DNA of 64,000 nt from Bacterioplanes sp965233665 (lineage in GTDB: Bacteria > Pseudomonadota > Gammaproteobacteria > Pseudomonadales > Oceanobacteraceae): NCBI GenBank assembly GCA_965233665.1, contig CBDDTG010000021.1, positions 1-64,000 of the forward strand, in the 5' to 3' direction. Both the position numbers and the translations under genes were made by a program. The notes under the pieces are model-generated. The model was not told where the DNA came from. It ran no database searches and worked only from the letters and a program-made list of their open reading frames with translations. Positions 17,091 to 24,541 of this stretch are shown piece after piece; the stretch's first letter is position 1; each line of letters begins with the position of its first letter.

Positions 17091-18645
17091 AAGATATCTC
17101 GGTGCTGTTCAGCGTGCGCTGGATTTGATTGATCAACTTGGTCGGGTTCAGTGGCTTGACCACCACGTCGTCCATGCCGGCTGCTAGGCAGGCACTGCGA
17201 TCTTCGCTCATTCCTCGGGCCGTCAGTCCCAAAATAGCTACCTGGGCATAATAGTCATCCAATCGGCGAATAACCTGGGTAGCCCGCAAGCCATCCATCA
17301 CCGGCATGTGCCAGTCCATCAATATCAAATCGTAGCGCTGCTGGGCGCAGCAGTTCACGGCTTGCTGGCCATCGTAAGCGGGGGTTACTTGCATGCCGGC
17401 ACGCTCCAAAATTTTTCGCGTCACCAACTGATTGGTTTCGTTGTCCTCAACCAACAGTACATGCCCACTTAGGTTGCTTGGCAACTCGCGTTGCGCTTTT
17501 GGGGCTGCATCTTGTTGCGCATTATGGTCGGGGCGGTAGCCAACAATGACTTCGAATACCGATCCTTTGCCTGGCTCGCTGGTGACGCTGATGTGGCCGC
17601 CTTTGGCTTCGACCAAACCTTTGCAAATAGCCAAGCCGAGGCCGTTGCCAGAATACTCACGGGTCGTGCTGTTATCGACTTGCGAAAAGGGTTGGAACAA
17701 ACGCTGTTGGTCTTCAGCCGTAATCCCGATGCCATCGTCGCTGACTCGAATACGCATTTGCACTTGCTGTGGCTGCTGCTTCATCAACTCCAGCTGTAAA
17801 TGCACATGGCCGTTGGGAGAAAACTTTATGCCATTGCTGAGCAAGTTGAGGCATATCTGCTGCAGCCGGCCGGCATCGCCGATCAGGCGCTGGGGCAGCT
17901 GTTCGTCGATGTCACATTGAAGCATGACTTGATACTTGCGCCGCATGGGCTCAAGCACGGCACACGCGCGCTTGGCGATGTCGCTGGGGTTAAAAGGTTG
18001 AGCGTGTAAGTTGAGGTGTCCCCCTTCGAGGCGGGCATAGTCGAGAATATCACTGGTCTGCTGGGTCATCGACTCGACCGAGGACTGGATAATGGCACAC
18101 AGCTGTGCCCGCTCATCTGCATCCTCGGCATGCTGCAACAGTTCGATGGCGCCACTGATACCGTTTAGGGGCGTGCGCATTTCATGACTCATATTGGCCA
18201 AGAAGGCCATCTTGGCAGCGTTGGCCGTTTCGGCTTGAGTTTGTGCCAGCTTCAAGCGCGTAATATTGCGCGATACGCCAAAAATATGCGCCACCCGGCC
18301 CTGTTCATCAAACAGCGGAGATAGAATGGTGCTCCAATGTTGCTCGCGGCCATCATGGCTGCTGAATGATTCACTTTCTTCATACTGCAGCGGCCGGCGC
18401 TGATCCACACATTGCTGATAGCGCTGCACCAAACTCTGGTACAGCTCAGGAGGAAAGATGGCGCTGAGTGCTTGCCCTTTCGGCAAGCCTCCAGTCAGCT
18501 CCATGGTGGCCTTTTGCGCGGTATTGGTATTCACCAAATAAAAATCATCTTCACCCACTTCAAGAATGAACATGTTATCGGGTGAGTTGGCCCAGATTTC
18601 AGAAAATAAATGCTGCTCCAGGCTCTTACTGCACGCATCAGTCAT
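17089..18645 (-). CDS. Hybrid sensor histidine kinase (PAS-HisKA-HATPase-REC)
   Basis: A soluble-looking hybrid kinase of 518 residues, with no membrane segment. Domains in order: PAS (about 15-125, WANSPDNMFILEV to FGVSRNITRLK), dimerisation/phosphoacceptor helix with AFLANMSHEMRTPLNG (His about 155), HATPase with NLLSNGIKFSP, DDGIGI and GNGLGLAI, and a C-terminal receiver with LILMDWHMPVMDG (phospho-Asp). All catalytic motifs are intact. ATG 18645 overlaps the end of the DUF917 gene by 8 nt (ATGACTGA), indicating translational coupling. No separate response regulator, Hpt protein or output domain is nearby, so the signal target is unknown. Confidence 0.93.
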   Translation of the reverse strand: MTDACSKSLEQHLFSEIWANSPDNMFILEVGEDDFYLVNTNTAQKATMELTGGLPKGQALSAIFPPELYQSLVQRYQQCVDQRRPLQYEESESFSSHDGREQHWSTILSPLFDEQGRVAHIFGVSRNITRLKLAQTQAETANAAKMAFLANMSHEMRTPLNGISGAIELLQHAEDADERAQLCAIIQSSVESMTQQTSDILDYARLEGGHLNLHAQPFNPSDIAKRACAVLEPMRRKYQVMLQCDIDEQLPQRLIGDAGRLQQICLNLLSNGIKFSPNGHVHLQLELMKQQPQQVQMRIRVSDDGIGITAEDQQRLFQPFSQVDNSTTREYSGNGLGLAICKGLVEAKGGHISVTSEPGKGSVFEVIVGYRPDHNAQQDAAPKAQRELPSNLSGHVLLVEDNETNQLVTRKILERAGMQVTPAYDGQQAVNCCAQQRYDLILMDWHMPVMDGLRATQVIRRLDDYYAQVAILGLTARGMSEDRSACLAAGMDDVVVKPLNPTKLINQIQRTLNSTEIS

Positions 18646-19876
18646 GGCTATTGAGAGTCTCAATGGGAATATATTCTTTAAAGTTCATGCGCTCCTTGTA
18701 TGACTTGAACTCCGGGATGTCTAACACATGATTGATATCATCCGAAAATCGGCTGACCAGTGTGGGCTGTTTGATAACTTGGGCTGGCCCTGCAGTGCCC
18801 CATAGCGTGATTTTTTGACCAGCCTCAATTGAGGCATTTGAGATCGACTCTCGACCAGACTCTGTATGCAGTAGCATATTGATGCAATCCGGTGCGATGG
18901 CTAAAAAGCGCCCTTGAGTGTCATTCCAGGCCAGCAAGCTTTCATTGCGCATCACCACCCAATACGTATCGCCATCATCGCCGTTGATGATGGTAATGCC
19001 GTTATCGAAACCATCGTCGGTGTTGCGCACGCTGTCTGCGCTGATGGTGCCAGTCACAAAACAATAATTAGTGACGGCCAATTTATCGAGAACGTAGTTC
19101 AAGTGAGCATCACTCGGGTTTTGGCGCAGCTGTTTGCCCACTGCCATGGCCAGACTGACGGATTGCTGCACCAAATACTGCCGACCATAGCGCTGCACGA
19201 ACTTGCCTTCTAACGGGTATAAGGCCATGCCACCGACTTGGTTATAGCCCGGCTGTGATACGACCTCGCGGGCTTTATCTTCCAGCTCGGTTGGGCTTAG
19301 CTGGGGATCTGTAAACTCGGTATAGTGGTAGTCTTCATTTTTCTTGGTAGCGCCTGCCAATGTATCGCCGACTATGTTATCGGAGGCGATAACCGCTGGG
19401 CAGCAGCTAATGCCGTCTGCCACGTCCAGCAATGTTTCATTCAGCCTAGGGTCGGCGCGGCCGCAGGGATCAGCATCTAAAACCAGCAATTTTTGTGTAC
19501 CGTGGTGGGCAATATGATCGGCAATATAAAACGGCAGCAGGGTATTTACCGCACCGATTTCGCCCGGCAACAAGTAGCTTGGGGTTTGCCCGCATTCGGT
19601 TCTTAAATACTCGCTGAGGTGGTCAAAGGCATTGATGGGGGCGGTAAGGCCGAAGCCCTGCTTGGCTTTGGCCGGTGAGCCGAGGTCCACCACCATTAAG
19701 CTGGAGTCGCCTGCCTGCATACTCGCGGTTGTGACCATGGTCACTGGGCCGCGAAACTCTTCCAAAAACACATTGGCCATATCCTTCGGGCCGCCGCCGC
19801 CAGACGCTAGAAAACAAGCGCCCTCAATCAGGTTTTGAAGATCTGCGCGTTGGATCTCTATTGAGTGTGATGTCAT
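18638..19876 (-). CDS. DUF917 / S-methyl-thiohydantoin desulfurase-family protein
   Basis: A 412-residue cytoplasmic protein matching the DUF917 family over its length: LIEGACFLASGGGGPKDMA at the N-terminus, VDLGSPAKAKQGFGLTAP, LVLDADPCGRADP, and a C-terminal domain with FLAIAPDCINMLL. Part of this family is now named S-methyl thiohydantoin desulfurase; others are annotated as hydantoinase-like. Substrate here is not known. AAGGAAGG precedes the ATG, and a perfect palindrome lies just upstream. It forms a two-gene operon with the hybrid kinase (8-nt overlap), an unusual partner for an enzyme of this type. Confidence 0.82.
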   Translation of the reverse strand: MTSHSIEIQRADLQNLIEGACFLASGGGGPKDMANVFLEEFRGPVTMVTTASMQAGDSSLMVVDLGSPAKAKQGFGLTAPINAFDHLSEYLRTECGQTPSYLLPGEIGAVNTLLPFYIADHIAHHGTQKLLVLDADPCGRADPRLNETLLDVADGISCCPAVIASDNIVGDTLAGATKKNEDYHYTEFTDPQLSPTELEDKAREVVSQPGYNQVGGMALYPLEGKFVQRYGRQYLVQQSVSLAMAVGKQLRQNPSDAHLNYVLDKLAVTNYCFVTGTISADSVRNTDDGFDNGITIINGDDGDTYWVVMRNESLLAWNDTQGRFLAIAPDCINMLLHTESGRESISNASIEAGQKITLWGTAGPAQVIKQPTLVSRFSDDINHVLDIPEFKSYKERMNFKEYIPIETLNSHD

Positions 19877-19887
19877 CCCGTCCTTCC

Positions 19888-19901
19888 TTGTTAGCTAACA
19901 A
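19888..19901. promoter_or_regulatory. Perfect palindrome upstream of DUF917 gene (candidate operator)
   Basis: TTGTTAGCTAACAA reads identically on both strands over 14 bp and ends next to the ribosome-binding site of the DUF917 gene. Its position in the leader suits a repressor site, but no regulator gene is adjacent and the binding protein is unknown. Confidence 0.5.
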
Positions 19902-19920
19902 CTTAATAGCTGATCATAAC

Positions 19921-19950
19921 GGGGAAAACGGCGGCAGGCGATGGCCGCCG
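19921..19950 (-). terminator. Rho-independent terminator after yggT
   Basis: On the minus strand a perfect 7-bp stem CGGCGGC / GCCGCCG (19929-19935 with 19944-19950) with an 8-nt loop is followed directly by TTTTCCCC. It lies about 10 nt past the yggT stop and closes the yggS-proC-yggT operon. Confidence 0.7.
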
Positions 19951-19960
19951 CAACAGGGTG

Positions 19961-20557
19961 TTACAAACCGACCACCACCTTGGCCAGCTCAAACGGAACT
20001 TGGCCGAGTTGATACAGCGGCGTCAGCAGAACAATTTCAGCAATTTTCAGCGCCAGAATAAAGATCAGAGGTGACAGATCCAGGCCGCCCAAATCGGGCA
20101 TTTTGGCCCGAATAGGCCCCATGACAGGCTCTAATATCTGGTTGATCAAAATCAACGCTGGGTTGTATGAGTTGGGGGCGATCCAGGATGCGATCACCAC
20201 AATTAGCAAACCCCAGAAGTAGATATTGAACAGCAGGCTAACTAGGCCGATGGTGCCCCACACCAGCAGATTGGCCCAGGGCAAGCCAAGGCCAATCATC
20301 ATGCTAACGGCACCGATGTAAACGCATTGTGCCAACCAAGCGAGCAACAGCGAGGCCAGATCAAGTCCACCAAAGCCGGGAATCACGCGCCGCAAGGGAA
20401 TCAGCAGCGGATTCGTCACCTTCACAATAAATTGAGAGATGGGATTATAAAAATCGGCGCGCACTAACTGCAGCAAAAAGCGCATCAATACCACCAATGC
20501 AAACAAGCTACCGATGGTATTGATCAGTAGCAGACCCACCTGTGTAAACGCTGACAT
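19961..20557 (-). CDS. yggT: YggT family membrane protein
   Basis: A 198-residue protein with two copies of the YGGT module, each with paired hydrophobic helices and a proline-rich turn: NPLLIPLRRVIPGFGGLDLASLL in the first and LEPVMGPIRAKMPDLGGLDLSPL in the second. YggT-like proteins are linked to osmotic tolerance and, in distant relatives, to membrane organisation; the molecular role is unknown. GGAGCC precedes the ATG. It is the last gene of a yggS-proC-yggT operon, an order shared with Pseudomonas. Confidence 0.93.
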   Translation of the reverse strand: MSAFTQVGLLLINTIGSLFALVVLMRFLLQLVRADFYNPISQFIVKVTNPLLIPLRRVIPGFGGLDLASLLLAWLAQCVYIGAVSMMIGLGLPWANLLVWGTIGLVSLLFNIYFWGLLIVVIASWIAPNSYNPALILINQILEPVMGPIRAKMPDLGGLDLSPLIFILALKIAEIVLLTPLYQLGQVPFELAKVVVGL

Positions 20558-20566
20558 AAGGGCTCC

Positions 20567-21397
20567 TTAAGTTTTAGGGTTGGCACCCAACTCCTGGCTT
20601 AATTCTGCTGCGCGCTGGCAGGCGGCATTCATGGCGGCACTGACGACATCGCGCAGATGAGCGGCTTCGAAGGTGGCAATGGCTTGCTGGGTGGTGCCGC
20701 CAGGTGAGGTCACACGGCGACGCAGTTCAGCCGGGTCGACATCGGATTGACGTGCCATTTCAGCCGCGCCGGTGGCGGTTTGCAATGTTAGCTCCGTTGC
20801 GGTTTCACGACTCATGCCCATGTTCTCGGCGGCTTCAATCATGGCTTCCATCATCAGGAAGTAATAGGCCGGGCCACTGCCTGAAACCGCGATCACGGTA
20901 TCAATCTCAGCTTCGGTTTGAACCCACACGGTGATGCCGACGGCACGCATCAGAGCATCGGCCAAGTTGCGTTGTTCCATGCTGACTGCGTCGCTGGCAA
21001 ATAAGCCACTGGCACCAACGCCAACCAAAGACGGCGTGTTGGGCATGCAGCGCACAATGGCCTGGCAGCCGCTCCAAAGTTCCAACGAAGCCAGATCGAT
21101 GCCCGCAGCGATGGAGATCAACAGTGGCTGACGCTCTGTTAATTGCTCTCGCAGTGGCTCCAGCACTTGGCTCATGACTTGTGGCTTTACCGCCATCATC
21201 ACGACGTCTGCTTGCGCAATGGCAGCAGCGTTGTCGGCATACACCTGCACGCCATAGTCTGCCGCCAGACGCTCGCGCTGGTCAGCATTGGGATCACTGA
21301 TATGAATCTGGTTGGCGGGCAATTCGCCCGTTTGAATCAAGCCGCCGACGATGCTGGCGGCCATGTTGCCACCGCCGATAAAAGCCAATTGCGTCAT
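20567..21397 (-). CDS. proC: Pyrroline-5-carboxylate reductase
   Basis: Last step of proline synthesis: NAD(P)H reduction of pyrroline-5-carboxylate. The 276-residue product begins with the Rossmann motif AFIGGGNMAASIVGGL. Further hallmarks are VMMAVKPQVM, IVRCMPNTPSLVGVGASG, and the C-terminal signature RRRVTSPGGTTQQAIATF. It sits 9 bp upstream of yggT and 30 bp downstream of yggS. Confidence 0.97.
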   Translation of the reverse strand: MTQLAFIGGGNMAASIVGGLIQTGELPANQIHISDPNADQRERLAADYGVQVYADNAAAIAQADVVMMAVKPQVMSQVLEPLREQLTERQPLLISIAAGIDLASLELWSGCQAIVRCMPNTPSLVGVGASGLFASDAVSMEQRNLADALMRAVGITVWVQTEAEIDTVIAVSGSGPAYYFLMMEAMIEAAENMGMSRETATELTLQTATGAAEMARQSDVDPAELRRRVTSPGGTTQQAIATFEAAHLRDVVSAAMNAACQRAAELSQELGANPKT

Positions 21398-21427
21398 GTT
21401 GCTTCCTTCATTGAATTTGCTGCGAGT

Positions 21428-22159
21428 TTAGGTATCTGGGCCGGCATCGGCAACAACAGACACACTGGCTGCTTGATCACGAGCACCAAAAATATCCGTG
21501 CCCACCCGTACTTGATGACTGCCATGGGCAATGGCGAGTTCCAGGTCCCCGGACATGCCCATTGACAGTGTATCGACCTGCGGGTGATCCGCTCTCAGAC
21601 TCTCCAGCAGTTGCTGCATTCGGTCGAATTGCTGGCCCAGTGCCTGCTTATCGTTCGTGGCTTCGGGGATGCACATCAATCCGCGCACGGTCAGGCGTGG
21701 CAACTCAGCGACTTGGGCGGCTAGTTCGGGCACCTGCGACGGCAGCACCCCAGACTTTTGCGCTTCTTCACTGATGTTGACCTGTAACAGCACCTGCAAA
21801 GGAGCCATGCCATCAGGGCGCTGATCGTTTAACCGCCGCGCCAGCTTGAGACGGTCAAGTGTTTCCAGCCACTGGAAGCGCTCGGCGACGGTCCGGCTCT
21901 TATTGCTCTGCAAATGGCCAATAAAATGCCATTCAATGTCGTCGAGATCCGCCAGGGCGTCTATTTTGTCCAATGCGTCCTGCAAATAGTTTTCACCGAA
22001 GGCGCGTTGCCCGAGCTGATAACACTGGCGCACCATGCTGGCGGGTTTGGTTTTACTGACCGCCAACAGTGCCACTTGCTGGCGGCTGCGACCGGCTTGT
22101 TCGCAGGCTTTGTCTATACGTTGTTGCACCGCATGGTAGCGTTGTTCGAGAGTGGACAT
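21428..22159 (-). CDS. yggS: PLP homeostasis protein (YggS/PROSC family)
   Basis: A 243-residue pyridoxal-phosphate-binding barrel protein that buffers free PLP and affects amino-acid pools. The PLP lysine lies in VALLAVSKTKPASMVR, followed by GQRAFGENYLQDALDK, WHFIGHLQSNKSR, and the phosphate-binding LSMGMSGDLELAIAHGS near the C-terminus. It diverges from pilT across 79 bp, the same arrangement as in Pseudomonas. Confidence 0.96.
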   Translation of the reverse strand: MSTLEQRYHAVQQRIDKACEQAGRSRQQVALLAVSKTKPASMVRQCYQLGQRAFGENYLQDALDKIDALADLDDIEWHFIGHLQSNKSRTVAERFQWLETLDRLKLARRLNDQRPDGMAPLQVLLQVNISEEAQKSGVLPSQVPELAAQVAELPRLTVRGLMCIPEATNDKQALGQQFDRMQQLLESLRADHPQVDTLSMGMSGDLELAIAHGSHQVRVGTDIFGARDQAASVSVVADAGPDT

Positions 22160-22238
22160 TGCTTAGGCTTGGTTTAGGATTGTCAGCAACCAATGATAAA
22201 GCCAAGGCGCCGTTCGCGCACGGCGTGAAGGAGAAACT

Positions 22239-23273
22239 ATGGATATTACCGAACTGTTGGCCTTTAGTGCCAAACAGGGTGCTTCCGACTTACACCTGTC
22301 GGCGGATTTGCCTCCCATGATCCGGGTCGACGGCGACGTTCGCCGCATTAATTTGCCGGCGCTGGCGCACAAAGAAGTGCATGCGCTGGTGTATGAAATC
22401 ATGAACGACAAGCAGCGTAAGGATTTCGAAGAATTTCTGGAAACCGACTTTTCCTTTGAAGTGCCTGGTGTGGCGCGCTTCCGGGTAAACGCCTTTAACC
22501 ACAACCGTGGCGCCGGTGCCGTGTTCCGGACCATTCCGTCCAAGGTACTGACCATGGACCAGTTGGGCATGGGGCAGGTATTTAAAGATTTATCGAACAT
22601 TCCGCGTGGCATCGTGCTGGTTACCGGGCCGACGGGTTCGGGTAAATCGACCACGCTGGCGGCCATGATCGACAGCATCAACGAAAACAAATACGAGCAC
22701 ATCCTCACCATTGAGGACCCGATCGAATTTGTACACGAATCCAAAAAAGCCTTGGTTAACCAACGGGAAGTGCACCGCGACACCTTGGGCTTTAACGAAG
22801 CCTTGCGCAGCGCACTGCGGGAAGACCCGGATGTGATTCTGGTGGGCGAGCTGCGGGACTTAGAAACCATTCGCCTAGCGCTGACCGCAGCGGAAACCGG
22901 TCACGTGGTTTTTGGCACCTTGCACACCAGCTCGGCGGCCAAAACCATTGACCGTATTGTTGACGTATTTCCCGCAGAAGAGAAATCCATGGTGCGGTCA
23001 ATGCTGTCAGAATCGCTGCAGGGCGTGATTGCCCAGACCCTGTTGAAGAAAAACGGTGGCGGTCGAGTAGCGGCTCATGAAATTATGATCGGTACCCCGG
23101 CGATTCGTAACCTCATTCGTGAGGACAAAATTGCGCAAATGTATTCGGCGATTCAGACCGGTGGCGCCTATGGCATGCAGACCATGGATCAATGCCTGCA
23201 AAACCTGATGGCGAAAGGCCTGATCTCGCGTGAAGCGGCGCGAGAAAAAGCCAAAGTGCCGGATAACTTCTGA
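22239..23273 (+). CDS. pilT: Type IV pilus retraction ATPase PilT
   Basis: A hexameric ATPase that powers pilus retraction for twitching motility and DNA uptake. The 344 residues are standard. Walker A GPTGSGKSTT (about 130), Asp box TIEDPIEFVH, Walker B-like DPDVILVGELRDLET, His box TGHVVFGTLHTSSA, and the PilT-specific C-terminal helix around AIRNLIREDK are all present. AAGGAG lies 7 nt before the ATG. pilU follows after 11 bp. Confidence 0.98.
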   Translation: MDITELLAFSAKQGASDLHLSADLPPMIRVDGDVRRINLPALAHKEVHALVYEIMNDKQRKDFEEFLETDFSFEVPGVARFRVNAFNHNRGAGAVFRTIPSKVLTMDQLGMGQVFKDLSNIPRGIVLVTGPTGSGKSTTLAAMIDSINENKYEHILTIEDPIEFVHESKKALVNQREVHRDTLGFNEALRSALREDPDVILVGELRDLETIRLALTAAETGHVVFGTLHTSSAAKTIDRIVDVFPAEEKSMVRSMLSESLQGVIAQTLLKKNGGGRVAAHEIMIGTPAIRNLIREDKIAQMYSAIQTGGAYGMQTMDQCLQNLMAKGLISREAAREKAKVPDNF

Positions 23274-23284
23274 GGTAAGCCACT

Positions 23285-24400
23285 ATGTCTATGGACAAAT
23301 TTTTGCGCCTAATGGTGGAGAAGAAGGCCTCCGACCTGTTCATCACCGCAGGCGTTGCTCCCTCCATGAAGGTGCACGGCACCATTATGCCGCTCAGTCG
23401 TAACCCGCTGGGGGCCGAGCAAGCCCGCGATATTGTGCTCGGCTTAATGAACGACAAGCAGCAAACTGAGTTCGAAGAAAAGAAAGAGCTGAACTTTGCC
23501 ATCAACGCCAGCGGTATTGGCCGTTTTCGTGCCAGTGCGTTTTATCAACGCAACGTCGCGGGCATGGTGCTGCGGCGTATTGAAACTGAAATCCCCAAGG
23601 TCGATGATCTAGGGCTTCCCGATGTTATCAAAGACTTGGCGATGGAAAAGCGCGGCTTGATCGTGTTTGTGGGCGCCACGGGTACCGGTAAATCGACCTC
23701 GCTGGCCTCGATGATTGGTCATCGCAATCACAACAGTAAGGGCCATATTCTCAGCATTGAGGACCCGATCGAGTTCGTGCACCGCCACGATAATTGCATC
23801 ATTACCCAGCGAGAGGTGGGCTTAGATACCGAATCGTTTGAGATCGGTCTGCGCAACTGCCTGCGTCAGGCGCCGGATGTCATCATGATTGGTGAGGTGC
23901 GCTCACCTGAGACCATGGAGCATGCGGTGACTTTCGCTGAAACCGGTCACTTGTGTTTGGCAACCTTGCACGCCAACAACGCCAACCAGGCGTTGGAGCG
24001 GATTATTCACTTCTTCCCGCCGGCGCGGCACAGCCAGATCTGGATGGATTTGTCCCTGAACCTGAAAGCCATTGTGGCGCAGCAGTTGATTCCTACGCCC
24101 GATGGCCGTGGACGCCGGGCCGTGGTGGAAGTATTAATCAACTCGCCACTGGCGGCCGATCTGATTCGCAAAGGCGAAGTGCATGAGCTCAAACCTTTGA
24201 TGCGCAAGTCCACCGAATTGGGCATGCAGACCTTCGACCAAGCACTGTATTACCTGTATGAGCAAGGCGAAATCACCTACGAGGACGCCATTTCTCATGC
24301 TGACTCGCCTAACGACTTACGTCTAATGATCAAGCTCGGCTCAGAAACCGACCTCGATCAGCTGGACGGTGCTACCCGCAACTTACGTCTTCAGGACTGA
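23285..24400 (+). CDS. pilU: Type IV pilus retraction ATPase PilU
   Basis: A PilT paralogue that assists retraction and depends on PilT. The 371 residues contain Walker A GATGTGKSTS, SIEDPIEFVHRHDN, APDVIMIGEVRSPETM, and TGHLCLATLHANNA. The distinguishing C-terminal tail beyond the AIRNL-equivalent region (SPLAADLIRKGEVHEL, then SDSPNDLRLMIKLGSE-like residues) is present. GAGGTAA precedes the ATG. Operon with pilT; a hairpin follows the stop. Confidence 0.97.
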   Translation: MSMDKFLRLMVEKKASDLFITAGVAPSMKVHGTIMPLSRNPLGAEQARDIVLGLMNDKQQTEFEEKKELNFAINASGIGRFRASAFYQRNVAGMVLRRIETEIPKVDDLGLPDVIKDLAMEKRGLIVFVGATGTGKSTSLASMIGHRNHNSKGHILSIEDPIEFVHRHDNCIITQREVGLDTESFEIGLRNCLRQAPDVIMIGEVRSPETMEHAVTFAETGHLCLATLHANNANQALERIIHFFPPARHSQIWMDLSLNLKAIVAQQLIPTPDGRGRRAVVEVLINSPLAADLIRKGEVHELKPLMRKSTELGMQTFDQALYYLYEQGEITYEDAISHADSPNDLRLMIKLGSETDLDQLDGATRNLRLQD

Positions 24401-24407
24401 CCGCGTG

Positions 24408-24435
24408 GCTGCGTTTGATGAACATCAGGCGCAGC
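24408..24435 (+). terminator. Hairpin after pilU
   Basis: A 13-bp stem including two G-U pairs (24408-24420 with 24423-24435) lies 7 bp after the pilU stop. The loop of two bases is too tight as drawn, so the innermost pair probably opens. There is no T-run. It may stabilise the pilTU 3' end or weakly terminate before the GGDEF-EAL gene. Confidence 0.4.
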
Positions 24436-24541
24436 CGCCGGAGCGCTACGCAGCTCTGCTATTTGACTATCCTTATGCGACAATGCGCGAGTTTTTCTCG
24501 TGGCTATTTATTCGTTCTCAAGGTGGTTTTGTTTGGCGCTG

